Part shown: one piece after another, positions 52,527 to 61,340 of the stretch
How the letters are laid out: every line of letters begins with the position of its first letter
Position numbering within the stretch: the stretch's first letter is position 1
Assembly (NCBI RefSeq): GCF_021534965.1
Contig: NZ_CP091037.1
Span: 536,501-600,500, forward strand
DNA from: Muricauda sp. SCSIO 65647
GTDB taxonomy: Bacteria > Bacteroidota > Bacteroidia > Flavobacteriales > Flavobacteriaceae
Length of the DNA stretch: 64,000 nucleotides
Reading direction: 5' to 3'
The notes under the pieces: model-generated
Databases searched by the model: none
What the model saw: the letters and a program-made list of their open reading frames with translations, nothing else
What the model was told of the DNA's origin: nothing
Position numbers and translations under genes: made by a program

Positions 52527-53720
52527 ATGCCAAAAATTTCGGCCAAAGGTCTACGAATGCCAGCCTCGCCCATAAGAAAGTTGGTTCCGTTTGCAGAGCA
52601 GGCAAAAAAACGTGGCGTTAACGTCATACACTTGAACATTGGGCAACCAGATATAAAAACTCCTGAAATTGCCTTGAATGCTGTTAAAAATGCCAAAATA
52701 GAAGTATTGGCCTACAGCATGACCGAAGGTTCAGAGAATTACCGTAAAAAATTGGCACGGTACTATGCCAAAAACCAAATTCATGTAACTGCCGATGACA
52801 TTATCGTAACCACTGGAGGCTCTGAGGCACTCTCTTTTGCCATGGGAACCATTATGGACAATGGTGATGAAATCATCATACCTGAGCCCTTTTATGCCAA
52901 TTACAATGGTTTCGCCACCGCAATGGGCATCAAAGTGGTTCCGATTGTTTCCATGATTGAAGAGAATTTTGCCTTGCCCCCCATTTCTGAGTTTGAAAAA
53001 TTGATTTCAGAACGTACCAAAGCAATTTTGGTATGCAACCCTGGCAATCCGACCGGATATTTGTATAGCAAAGAAGAAATAGCCCAGCTTGCCCAATTGG
53101 CCCGAAAACATGATCTTTTCTTGGTGGCCGATGAGGTTTATAGAGAATTCGCTTATGATGGCAGGGAACACTATTCCATTCTACAGGAACCGAATTTAGA
53201 GAACCATGCGATTATCGTAGATTCAGTATCGAAAAGGTACAGCATGTGTGGTGCCCGAGTCGGTTGCTTGGTTTCAAAGAACCGACAGATCATCAAAACC
53301 GTCCTTAAATTCGCACAAGCTCGCTTATCGCCGCCTACCTTGGCCCAGATTGCCAGTGAAGCAGCCCTGGAAACCCCTCAAAGTTACTTTCAAGAAGTGA
53401 TAGACGAGTATGTGGCCAGACGCAATATTCTGGTTTCAGAACTGAAAAAGATCGAGGGTGTCAAAGTTGCCGTGCCACAAGGTGCCTTTTACTGCATGGC
53501 AGAGCTTCCTGTCGAAAGTGCCGATGATTTTGCCCAATGGCTTTTGGAAAATTATGAAATGAACGGAGAGACCGTCATGGTAGCTCCGGCCGCGGGCTTT
53601 TATGCCACTAAGGGTCTGGGCAACAATCAGATACGTATAGCCTATGTACTCGAGAAAGAGAGCTTGATAAGGGCCGTCAATATACTAGCTTCTGCCTTAA
53701 AGACTTATAAACAGCAGTAA
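52527..53720 (+). CDS. Pyridoxal-phosphate-dependent aminotransferase (class I/II)
   Basis: The product has 397 residues of fold type I. PLP-binding features are VTTGGSEALSFAMGTIMDNG, VCNPGNPTGYLYS, LVADEVYREFAYDG and the Schiff-base Lys in VDSVSKRYSMCGARVG. The C-terminal Arg that binds the substrate carboxylate appears in NNQIRIAYVLEKES. Aspartate or aromatic/branched amino acids are likely substrates; not determinable. murB begins immediately after its stop. Confidence 0.93.
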   Translation: MPKISAKGLRMPASPIRKLVPFAEQAKKRGVNVIHLNIGQPDIKTPEIALNAVKNAKIEVLAYSMTEGSENYRKKLARYYAKNQIHVTADDIIVTTGGSEALSFAMGTIMDNGDEIIIPEPFYANYNGFATAMGIKVVPIVSMIEENFALPPISEFEKLISERTKAILVCNPGNPTGYLYSKEEIAQLAQLARKHDLFLVADEVYREFAYDGREHYSILQEPNLENHAIIVDSVSKRYSMCGARVGCLVSKNRQIIKTVLKFAQARLSPPTLAQIASEAALETPQSYFQEVIDEYVARRNILVSELKKIEGVKVAVPQGAFYCMAELPVESADDFAQWLLENYEMNGETVMVAPAAGFYATKGLGNNQIRIAYVLEKESLIRAVNILASALKTYKQQ

Positions 53721-54737
53721 GTGAACATTCAAGAAAACATATCCTTAAAAAACCTGAATACGTTTGGTATAGATGTCAAGGCCAGGTTATTCATAGAAAT
53801 CACCAGTCTTCTTGGGCTGCAAAAAGCATTGGGCCTAGAGGCATACCCAAAAAAGTTTATCATCAGCGGAGGCAGCAACATGCTATTGACCAAAGATATC
53901 GATGCATTGGTGCTATATGTCAACATCAAGGGAGTTTCAGTCGTCGAGGAAAATGACGAAACGCTGGTCGTAAAGGCTATGGCGGGTGAAAATTGGCATC
54001 AATTTGTCATCTGGTGCCTTGAAAAAGGGTATGGGGGCATTGAGAACCTATCGCTCATTCCAGGCAATGTGGGCACTGCGCCAATACAGAACATCGGTGC
54101 CTATGGGGTCGAACTAAAAGATGTGTTCGTAAGCTGCAACGCCATGGAAATCGAAACGGGCGAGCTCGTTGAATTTGATAAAGAGGCTTGTCAGTTTGGT
54201 TATCGCGACTCTATCTTTAAACAATCTGCCAAGGGCCGTTACATCATTACATCGGTAAATCTAAGATTGACCAAGAAGAATCATGCCCTGAATACCGATT
54301 ACGGAGCCATCGAAAAAGAGCTCATACACAAAAACATAGTATATCCGACCATCCAAGACATTTCAAATGCGGTGATCAAAATCAGGCAAAGTAAGCTACC
54401 AGACCCCAAAGAAATTGGCAATAGTGGCAGTTTTTTCAAAAACCCCGTTATTTCAAAGAAAAATTTTGAAAAAATGTTAAAAAAACATCCTGAAATGCCG
54501 CACTATGAAATTGATGAGGGCCTAATCAAGGTGCCTGCCGGATGGCTCATAGAACAATGTGGTTTTAAAGGAATCAGAGTAGGTGATGCCGGAGTTCATG
54601 AAAAACAGGCCCTGGTTCTGGTCAACTATGGAAATGCATCCGGAGAAGATATTTTGGCAATCGCTGAAAAAATCCAGACCTCGGTCAAAAAAAATTTCAA
54701 AATAGATTTGGTGCCCGAAGTCAATATCATAAGATAA
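53721..54737 (+). CDS. murB: UDP-N-acetylenolpyruvoylglucosamine reductase
   Basis: MurB reduces the enolpyruvyl group in peptidoglycan precursor synthesis with FAD and NADPH. A GTG at 53721 follows directly after the aminotransferase TAA and gives MNIQENISLKNLNTFGIDVK, the family N-terminus. It has 338 residues. FAD-binding FIISGGSNMLLTKDIDALVL, LSLIPGNVGTAPIQNIGAYG, the catalytic-region FGYRDSIFK and GNSGSFFKNPV are present. The downstream 193 bases hold a weak stem-loop (54738-54764) and no gene. Confidence 0.95.
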   Translation: MNIQENISLKNLNTFGIDVKARLFIEITSLLGLQKALGLEAYPKKFIISGGSNMLLTKDIDALVLYVNIKGVSVVEENDETLVVKAMAGENWHQFVIWCLEKGYGGIENLSLIPGNVGTAPIQNIGAYGVELKDVFVSCNAMEIETGELVEFDKEACQFGYRDSIFKQSAKGRYIITSVNLRLTKKNHALNTDYGAIEKELIHKNIVYPTIQDISNAVIKIRQSKLPDPKEIGNSGSFFKNPVISKKNFEKMLKKHPEMPHYEIDEGLIKVPAGWLIEQCGFKGIRVGDAGVHEKQALVLVNYGNASGEDILAIAEKIQTSVKKNFKIDLVPEVNIIR

Positions 54738-54930
54738 CCCCCGCATCATAATGATGAACAGGGGTCATACCAAACCAAACTAACCAAAAACTTTATAACC
54801 ATCTGCCACTATCAAAGCAGCAAGTCTTTATTGTTCAAATGCTAAATAATCAATTTCATAATTTAGCGTTACATTATATACGCACGAGTCTTTGGTTTGG
54901 ATTTTTTTATAAGGTGATTTTTTAAGGCCC

Positions 54931-55497
54931 ATGAGCACACTACTTGAAAAGCATATTGTCGAACTGCTTGCCGAACGCAATGAAAAGGCAATTTCACTTC
55001 TGTACGACAATTATGCCGATACCTTGTTCGGTGTAGCCTACAAGGTGGTAAAAGATGAAGACCTTGCCCAAGATGTGCTACAGGAAAGTTTTATCAAGAT
55101 CTGGAAAAAGTCTGATTCATACGACCCCACAAAGGCAAAATTGTTTACATGGCTATTCAGAATTACCCGCAATACGGCCATCGACAAGCTGCGCAGTGTC
55201 AATACAAAAGCTGACAAAGAAATCCAAATTGATGTATCCAACGTATATAATTTAGGAGTGAACAGCATACGACCAGAGTTTCTCGATATGCAAGAAACCC
55301 TTGAAAAGATTGAGCCTAAGTACCAAATTGTACTTGATGCCCTTTTTTTTCAAGGGATGACGCAGCAAGAAGCCAGCGAAGAACTCGATATTCCGTTGGG
55401 TACGATAAAGTCAAGATTGAAAATTGGCCTAAGGGAACTTCGTAAGATATATGATGCCCAAGTGGTACTCTTACTCCTGATAAATTGTATATTATGA
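54931..55497 (+). CDS. ECF-type RNA polymerase sigma factor (with anti-sigma partner)
   Basis: The 188 residues have sigma region 2 (ISLLYDNYADTLFGVAYKVV, DEDLAQDVLQESFIKIWKKS) and region 4 (FFQGMTQQEASEELDIPLGT, IKSRLKIGLRELRKI). It overlaps an anti-sigma gene by four bases (ATGA), the classical regulated arrangement. A 188-residue length fits group 4 sigma factors. No target promoter is visible. Confidence 0.93.
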   Translation: MSTLLEKHIVELLAERNEKAISLLYDNYADTLFGVAYKVVKDEDLAQDVLQESFIKIWKKSDSYDPTKAKLFTWLFRITRNTAIDKLRSVNTKADKEIQIDVSNVYNLGVNSIRPEFLDMQETLEKIEPKYQIVLDALFFQGMTQQEASEELDIPLGTIKSRLKIGLRELRKIYDAQVVLLLLINCIL

Positions 55498-56252
55498 AAG
55501 AAAAAATACGCATATTTTTAGATTCTGACCTACTTGAGAAATATCTCATGGGTGATACTTCTACCGAAGAGTCACTTCAGGTAGAGCGGTATATAGCCAT
55601 GTATCCCGAGGTTCGAAAAACCTATACTGAATTGCAAGAAAATCTCGAAGCCTTTGCCAAGATGCATGCTCGAAAGACCCCTGAGGGACTTAAAGAGACC
55701 ATTCTTGCCAGGATTCGTAATGAGCGTATCGGTAGAAGAAGGTTTTATCGTTATGCCGTTGCCGCCAGTATCGTGGCCATGATTTTTGCGGGCTCTTCTT
55801 ACTTTTTCTGGAACCAGAACTTGGATCTACAGGAGAAAAACACCCTGGTCACCAACAAAATCAAAACATTGGAGGAGGATATGAAGGTTCAATTGGAAGA
55901 TCTGCGAAACCAATACATTGTATTGAACAACCCGAATACAAAAAAATACTCCATCAATGGCAACAAAAAAGCAAGAGAGTTGAAAGCTATGGCATATGTC
56001 AACCCTGTCAAGAAATTATCATATATCAACGTAAGCAATTTGCCCGATTTGCCAGAAGACCAATGCTATCAAATGTGGGCAGAAGTGAACGGTGAACTTG
56101 TCAATTTGGGTGTAATCAAGCAATTTGGTGACAAAGAACGACTCATGGCTTTGCCCTACGGCGAAGATGCCATCGGTTATATCACCATTGAACCACAAGG
56201 TGGAAATCAATCGCCCACGGTACAGAATATTGTGGCCAATATTGATTATTGA
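55494..56252 (+). CDS. Anti-sigma factor (RskA-like)
   Basis: From the ATG at 55494 the product has 252 residues. An N-terminal anti-sigma region (KEKIRIFLDSDLLEKYLMGD onward) precedes one membrane helix (YAVAASIVAMIFAGSSYFF, about residues 84-102). A coiled segment and the extracytoplasmic RskA-type domain follow (YINVSNLPDLPEDQCYQMWA). It holds the sigma factor encoded just upstream at the membrane until a signal is sensed. A terminator follows it. Confidence 0.9.
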   Translation: MKEKIRIFLDSDLLEKYLMGDTSTEESLQVERYIAMYPEVRKTYTELQENLEAFAKMHARKTPEGLKETILARIRNERIGRRRFYRYAVAASIVAMIFAGSSYFFWNQNLDLQEKNTLVTNKIKTLEEDMKVQLEDLRNQYIVLNNPNTKKYSINGNKKARELKAMAYVNPVKKLSYINVSNLPDLPEDQCYQMWAEVNGELVNLGVIKQFGDKERLMALPYGEDAIGYITIEPQGGNQSPTVQNIVANIDY

Positions 56253-56275
56253 CCAGATTGCCTTAAAGTATTGAT

Positions 56276-56304
56276 AAATGGGCGCCAAATGGTGCCCATT
56301 TTTG
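56276..56304 (+). terminator. Terminator after the anti-sigma gene
   Basis: AAATGGGC (56276-56283) pairs with GCCCATTT (56294-56301), extended inward by three more pairs around an AAAT loop, followed by TTTTTG. It separates the sigma/anti-sigma pair from the small gene at 56327. Confidence 0.85.
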
Positions 56305-56326
56305 TACCTTTGCCCCAAAAGCAGCA

Positions 56327-56536
56327 ATGAAACTTGTACTTCTGACCATAGGCCTTGTCGCACTTGCCGTTTTGGGCATCACTATAAAGATTTGGTCTAA
56401 AAAAGATGGAAAATTTGCCGGCACCTGTGCCAGCCAAAGTCCTTTTTTGAACAAAGAAGGTGAGGCATGTGGGTATTGTGGCAAACTACCAAGTGAACAG
56501 GAATGCAAAAAGGATTCGGTCGCTGAAATGGGATAA
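56327..56536 (+). CDS. Small cysteine-rich membrane or secreted protein
   Basis: The product has 69 residues: one N-terminal hydrophobic helix (KLVLLTIGLVALAVLGITI, residues 2-20) and a soluble tail with four Cys (34, 48, 51, 60), including ACGYCGK, which could form disulfides or bind metal. I recognise the type as conserved and uncharacterised in Flavobacteriaceae. A TACCTTTG element lies at 56305-56312. It is between the two sigma-factor genes. Confidence 0.75.
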   Translation: MKLVLLTIGLVALAVLGITIKIWSKKDGKFAGTCASQSPFLNKEGEACGYCGKLPSEQECKKDSVAEMG

Positions 56537-56568
56537 GTACCGAGCCAAAACCCCCTCAACAAAGTTAC

Positions 56569-57141
56569 TTGGGCAAGACCGACACTTTACAAGAAATTAT
56601 AATTAAGGCAAAGGCAGGCAACCAAATTGCTTTCAGCACCCTTTTGGATACTTTTTGGAACGACGTGTATGCCTTTCAATTCGTCCGCACTAAAAACGAA
56701 AATGATGCCGAAGACATCACCATTCGTACTTTTTCAAGGGCTTTCGACAAAATTGATACTTATGATGATACGTATGAGTTCAAAACATGGCTTATTGCCA
56801 TTTCAAAGAACCTGCATGTAGATCTCATCAGAAAAAGAAAAAGAAACATTCTCGCCGAGACCGAAACGCATAGTGAAGAAATGAAAAAAATACTTGATGA
56901 GAGCCCATCGGTAGAGGATCAATTGATTATCGAACAGAATCTCGCCAATCTATTGCGGCATATAAAAAAGCTGAAACCACACTATCAAGAGGTCATCAAT
57001 CTTCGCTACTTCAACGAATTGAGCTATGCCGACATTGCAACAGCACTCGATGAGCCAGTCAATAATGTAAAGGTGAAGCTGTTACGGGCGCGAAAACTAT
57101 TGGCTGAAATTATCAAAAAGAGCAACAATTCGCTTGATTAA
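56569..57141 (+). CDS. ECF-type RNA polymerase sigma factor (no adjacent anti-sigma)
   Basis: The 190 residues have region 2 (AFSTLLDTFWNDVYAFQFVR, AEDITIRTFSRAFDKIDTYD) and region 4 (LRYFNELSYADIATALDEPV). The start codon appears to be TTG at 56569 (MGKTDTLQEI); no ATG exists near the family N-terminus. Unlike the sigma gene at 54931 it has no anti-sigma gene after it; lipA follows. Confidence 0.88.
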   Translation: MGKTDTLQEIIIKAKAGNQIAFSTLLDTFWNDVYAFQFVRTKNENDAEDITIRTFSRAFDKIDTYDDTYEFKTWLIAISKNLHVDLIRKRKRNILAETETHSEEMKKILDESPSVEDQLIIEQNLANLLRHIKKLKPHYQEVINLRYFNELSYADIATALDEPVNNVKVKLLRARKLLAEIIKKSNNSLD

Positions 57142-57186
57142 GTCTATCATGGGTGTTTTGTATCTTTGTAGTTCAAATTATTAGCT

Positions 57187-58062
57187 ATGTCAACAGATGT
57201 TGCTGAAAGCATATCGCCCCCAAAGCGGAAGCCGAATTGGCTGCGCGTAAAATTGCCCACAGGCCAAAAATATACCCAATTGAGGGGTCTTGTGGAGAAA
57301 TATGATCTTCATACCATTTGCACCTCGGGGAGTTGCCCAAACATGGGCGAATGTTGGGGTGAAGGTACTGCCACTTTCATGATTTTGGGCAATATCTGCA
57401 CCCGATCTTGTGGTTTTTGCGGCGTAAAAACTGGCAGACCTGAAAGCGTGGATTGGGCCGAGCCTGAAAAAGTAGCGCGTTCCATAAAGATCATGGGCAT
57501 CAAACATGCCGTTGTTACCTCTGTTGATCGCGACGACCTCAAAGACATGGGATCGATTATTTGGGCAGAAACGGTCAAGGCCATAAGAAGAATGAACCCT
57601 GAGACGACCCTAGAAACATTGATACCTGATTTTCAGGGTGTAGAAAGACATCTTGACCGAATCTTAGAAGTTGCCCCCGAAGTCATCTCGCACAACATGG
57701 AAACCGTTAAGCGGCTGACCCGAGAGGTGCGTATCCAAGCCAAATATGAGCGTAGCCTCGGTGTTCTGGACTATTTAAAGAAAAATGGTGCCAACCGCAC
57801 CAAATCGGGCATTATGCTCGGTCTCGGTGAAGAAGAGGATGAAGTCATCGCAACAATGAAAGATCTCAGACATGTAAACGTCGATGTGGTTACCATTGGG
57901 CAATACCTACAGCCCTCAAAAAAGCACTTGCCGGTAAAACAGTTCATACTGCCCGAACAATTCAAGAAATTTGAGGAAATCGGCCTAGAAATGGGCTTCA
58001 GGCATGTTGAAAGCGGGGCATTGGTACGTTCATCGTACAAGGCTCACAAGCATATTGACTGA
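57187..58062 (+). CDS. lipA: Lipoyl synthase
   Basis: LipA is a radical-SAM enzyme that inserts sulfur at C6 and C8 of octanoyl groups on lipoyl domains. It has 291 residues. The auxiliary cluster Cys are in CTSGSCPNMGECW and the radical-SAM CxxxCxxC is in CTRSCGFCGVKTGRP. A C-terminal VRSSYKAHKHI contains the Ser-type ligand region RSSY of the auxiliary cluster. A TATCTTTG element at 57161-57168 may be its -7 box. Confidence 0.97.
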   Translation: MSTDVAESISPPKRKPNWLRVKLPTGQKYTQLRGLVEKYDLHTICTSGSCPNMGECWGEGTATFMILGNICTRSCGFCGVKTGRPESVDWAEPEKVARSIKIMGIKHAVVTSVDRDDLKDMGSIIWAETVKAIRRMNPETTLETLIPDFQGVERHLDRILEVAPEVISHNMETVKRLTREVRIQAKYERSLGVLDYLKKNGANRTKSGIMLGLGEEEDEVIATMKDLRHVNVDVVTIGQYLQPSKKHLPVKQFILPEQFKKFEEIGLEMGFRHVESGALVRSSYKAHKHID

Positions 58063-58110
58063 TTCTTCTTAAGAACTTCGACAGACCATAAACCAATAAC
58101 AACAGTTACA

Positions 58111-59121
58111 ATGCCCAAGGTCAATATCGGAATTAACGGTTTTGGAAGAATTGGCAGAACGCTGTTCAGATTGATGCAAAAGCATTCTGAGTATCAAGTG
58201 GTAGCCGTCAATGATCTGGGCAATGCGAAAACCCTGGCCCATCTACTGAAATATGACAGTCTACACGGAACGTTCGAAGGCGAAATCTCATATGAGGAAG
58301 ATAGCATTTTGGTGAAAAGCAGAAAAACCAAAGTGCTGAACCATGAACATCCGAAAGAAATCGATTGGAAATCACTCCAAGTTGATATTGTAATTGAATC
58401 ATCTGGCAAATTCAAGCAAAGGGAGGAATTGCAACACCACCTACGAAATGGAGCGAAAAAGGTCATTCTCTCGGTTCCACCGATAGATGAAAACATAAAA
58501 ATGATTGTCATTGGCGTCAATGAACAAACACTCGATGCCCAAGATGATATCATATCGAACGCTTCATGTACCACAAACAACGCAGCTCCGATGATAAAGG
58601 TCATCAACGAGCTATGTGGTATTGAACAGGCTTATATCACCACTGTACATTCGTACACTTCAGACCAAAGCCTACACGATAGACCACATCGTGATTTAAG
58701 GAGGTCGAGGGCCGCTGCACAGTCAATCATTCCGACCACCACGGGGGCCGCCAAGGCATTGACCAGAATTTTTCCCGAACTTTCAGAGGTAATCGGCGGC
58801 TGCGGTATCAGGGTGCCAGTGCCCAATGGGTCGCTGACCGACATTACCTTCAATGTCAAAAAACAGACTTCGATTGAAGAAATAAACAGTACTTTTAAAA
58901 GTATTTCCGAAAATGGACTGAAAAATGTGCTTTTCTATACGGAAGACCCTATAGTATCAGTAGATATAAACAATAGTTGCCATTCTTGTACGTTTGATTC
59001 TCAGATGACATCCGTAATCGGAAAAATGGTTAAAGTTATAGGATGGTACGATAATGAGACGGGCTATTGTTCAAGAATAATCGATTTAATTGAATTGCTT
59101 ATCAAGAAAAACTACGTTTGA
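58111..59121 (+). CDS. gap: Glyceraldehyde-3-phosphate dehydrogenase
   Basis: This NAD-dependent glycolytic enzyme has 336 residues. The NAD fold shows GINGFGRIGRTLFRLM, and the catalytic Cys is in SNASCTTNNAAPM. The phosphate-binding and active-site stretch HSYTSDQSLHDRPHRDLRRS is also present. The S-loop (RAAAQSIIPTTTGAAKALTR) is canonical. The start codon of the following hybrid kinase overlaps its stop (TTGA). Confidence 0.97.
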   Translation: MPKVNIGINGFGRIGRTLFRLMQKHSEYQVVAVNDLGNAKTLAHLLKYDSLHGTFEGEISYEEDSILVKSRKTKVLNHEHPKEIDWKSLQVDIVIESSGKFKQREELQHHLRNGAKKVILSVPPIDENIKMIVIGVNEQTLDAQDDIISNASCTTNNAAPMIKVINELCGIEQAYITTVHSYTSDQSLHDRPHRDLRRSRAAAQSIIPTTTGAAKALTRIFPELSEVIGGCGIRVPVPNGSLTDITFNVKKQTSIEEINSTFKSISENGLKNVLFYTEDPIVSVDINNSCHSCTFDSQMTSVIGKMVKVIGWYDNETGYCSRIIDLIELLIKKNYV

Positions 59122-61340
59122 TATTCAAATATCCAAATAGAAAAATAGGCCGCTTGCTTTCAATGGCATTGTTGGCACTGATGTGCCTTACCCACACTTT
59201 TGCCCAAAATCATACGATATCCAATCCTGAAATTCAGAAAATCTTTGATGAGGTCATGGCATTTCGGCACCAAAACAATTTGGATCAAGCCTTGAAATCG
59301 CTTGATAAGGCTGCGGAGCTTGCCGAGAAGAATGAAGATTTCAAAGCTTTGTTGGATACGTACCACAAATACGCCCTTTTGTATCTTGACCGTGAAGATT
59401 CCGAAACCGCCTCGTTTTATTTGGCAAGGGCCAGTATTCTGCTAAAAGATTTGGCATACCCCCATGGTGAAGCCGTTCATAAGTTTATCAATGCGATATT
59501 GCTCTACAAATCAGAAAATAATTTTCAGGCCATCAATATGCTGGAAGAGGCCCGCGAATTGAGCAATGATAGAAATTTACTCAACAACATTCTACTGGTC
59601 GAGGCCTATATTTTCATGAACATTGACAAGTTGGATGACGCAGAAAAAAATTACAATGCCCTGCTGGTCAACTCTGATGAAAAAGAGCGGGCCTTTTTGG
59701 CCACCAAAGCCAATTTGGGCCTATCACGATTAAACCGACAACTTGAAAAACCGGAAGAAAGTGTAAAACATGCCGAGGCAGCACTTGAGTTGGCCGAGAA
59801 AAATGGTTTTTTCAAAGAAATGCTTTTGGCAAATGTATGGTTGACCACGCTGTATGAGCAATTGGACAGATATCGCGAATCGTTGGAGCATAATCGAAAC
59901 GTGGCCCAAATAAAAGATTCTTTGTTCACTATTGACAAAATAGAACTAGAGGCCAAAACAGCAGATAATATACGCTTTAACCATATGAGCGATGAAATCT
60001 CAAAATTGACGGAAAACAATGAAAAGTTGAGCCAATCGGCCAATAGATCTGAGATTACCGCTATTTTGACCTCGGCCTTTTTGGTCATTATCTCCCTTTT
60101 GGCCATATCATTGTTCAGAAATAACCAAATAAAGCTTAAAACGAACGATCTGCTGCATACCAAAAACAAAGAATTGGAATTAGCTAGAGACTCGGCCATC
60201 TCAGCCATGAAGGCCAAGACCAACTTTCTTTCTACCGTAACACATGAGTTAAGAACACCATTGTACGCGGTGACCGGCCTAACCCATCTGTTGCTCGAAG
60301 AAAATCCGGCCCAACACCAAAAAGAACATCTCAAATCGTTGAAGTTTTCAGGTGACTATTTGCTGAACTTCATCAATGATATTTTACAGATCAATAAAAT
60401 TGATGCAGATAAGGTAGAGCCGTTGAGCGTTGAGTTCAAGCTTAAGAAAGTGCTGACAGATGTAATTGATTCATTACAGCAGAACGCAAAAGAGAAAAAA
60501 ACAAAAATCAATCTGCATTACGATCAGCAGATTCCTCAAAACCTGTTGGGCGATCCTATGAAGATATCCCAGATTTTCATGAACTTGATAGGAAACGCCT
60601 TGAAGTTTACCAAAGATGGGCAGGTAGATGTCATTGCCAAACTTCTCAAAAGAGACCATGATGATATTAGGCTCTATTTTGAGGTCAAGGATAATGGTAT
60701 TGGCATTTCTGAAGAGCAGCAAAAGACCATTTTCGACAGTTTCGAGCAGGGATCTATTCAAATTAATCGAGAATATGGCGGCACGGGACTTGGCCTGACC
60801 ATTGTCAAGAGTTTGTTGGGTCTCTTTGGAAGCAAAATCGAACTTGAGAGCGATTTGGGCAAAGGCAGCTCGTTTTTCTTCGAACTTGAACTTAAAACCG
60901 AAGACAAAGCCGTTGCAGAAGTTTCTTTTGAGCTGAATTTAGAGGAATTTGATTTCAAGGGCCTACACGTGCTGGTAGTCGAAGACAACAAGATCAATCA
61001 GGTCATTACCAAAAAAATGCTCAACAAGAAAGAAATTACCTGCGATATCGCAAACAATGGTAATGAAGCTATCGATCTGGCCAAGGCCAACCGATACGAT
61101 GCCATTTTGATGGATATTCATATGCCGGGCATAAGTGGTGAGGAAGCTACACGCCAGATACGCAAATTTGATAAAGAAATACCCATTATCGCCCTGACCG
61201 CAATCTCTTTAGATGACAGCTTAGACAGTTTTTATGCGGCAGGTTGTAACGATGTGGTGACCAAGCCTTTCAAACCAGAAGTCTTCTATCAAAAAATTGG
61301 CGAAAATATCTTCAGGTCAAAGATTGCCGACAAAGCTTGA
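59118..61340 (+). CDS. Hybrid sensor histidine kinase/response regulator with TPR sensor
   Basis: The product has about 740 residues from a TTG at 59118; an ATG at 59163 (MALLALMCLTHTFAQ) is an equally plausible start giving a clean signal peptide. A periplasmic TPR-like region (about 30-300) is followed by one membrane helix (ITAILTSAFLVIISLLAISL), the HisKA domain with His in VTHELRTPLYAVTGLTHLLL, a HATPase domain (NLIGNALKF, GTGLGLTIVKSLLGLFG) and a C-terminal REC domain with Asp in YDAILMDIHMPGISGEE. Phosphotransfer to an external Hpt protein is expected; none is nearby. It overlaps lpxK convergently by 29 bases. Confidence 0.9.
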   Translation: MIFKYPNRKIGRLLSMALLALMCLTHTFAQNHTISNPEIQKIFDEVMAFRHQNNLDQALKSLDKAAELAEKNEDFKALLDTYHKYALLYLDREDSETASFYLARASILLKDLAYPHGEAVHKFINAILLYKSENNFQAINMLEEARELSNDRNLLNNILLVEAYIFMNIDKLDDAEKNYNALLVNSDEKERAFLATKANLGLSRLNRQLEKPEESVKHAEAALELAEKNGFFKEMLLANVWLTTLYEQLDRYRESLEHNRNVAQIKDSLFTIDKIELEAKTADNIRFNHMSDEISKLTENNEKLSQSANRSEITAILTSAFLVIISLLAISLFRNNQIKLKTNDLLHTKNKELELARDSAISAMKAKTNFLSTVTHELRTPLYAVTGLTHLLLEENPAQHQKEHLKSLKFSGDYLLNFINDILQINKIDADKVEPLSVEFKLKKVLTDVIDSLQQNAKEKKTKINLHYDQQIPQNLLGDPMKISQIFMNLIGNALKFTKDGQVDVIAKLLKRDHDDIRLYFEVKDNGIGISEEQQKTIFDSFEQGSIQINREYGGTGLGLTIVKSLLGLFGSKIELESDLGKGSSFFFELELKTEDKAVAEVSFELNLEEFDFKGLHVLVVEDNKINQVITKKMLNKKEITCDIANNGNEAIDLAKANRYDAILMDIHMPGISGEEATRQIRKFDKEIPIIALTAISLDDSLDSFYAAGCNDVVTKPFKPEVFYQKIGENIFRSKIADKA

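Noticed and set aside
54738-54930. Stem-loop after murB as a terminator, and a gene in the gap before the sigma factor
   Set aside because: The stem (54738-54764) has a large internal loop and no T run, and no frame with a plausible start was found in the gap.
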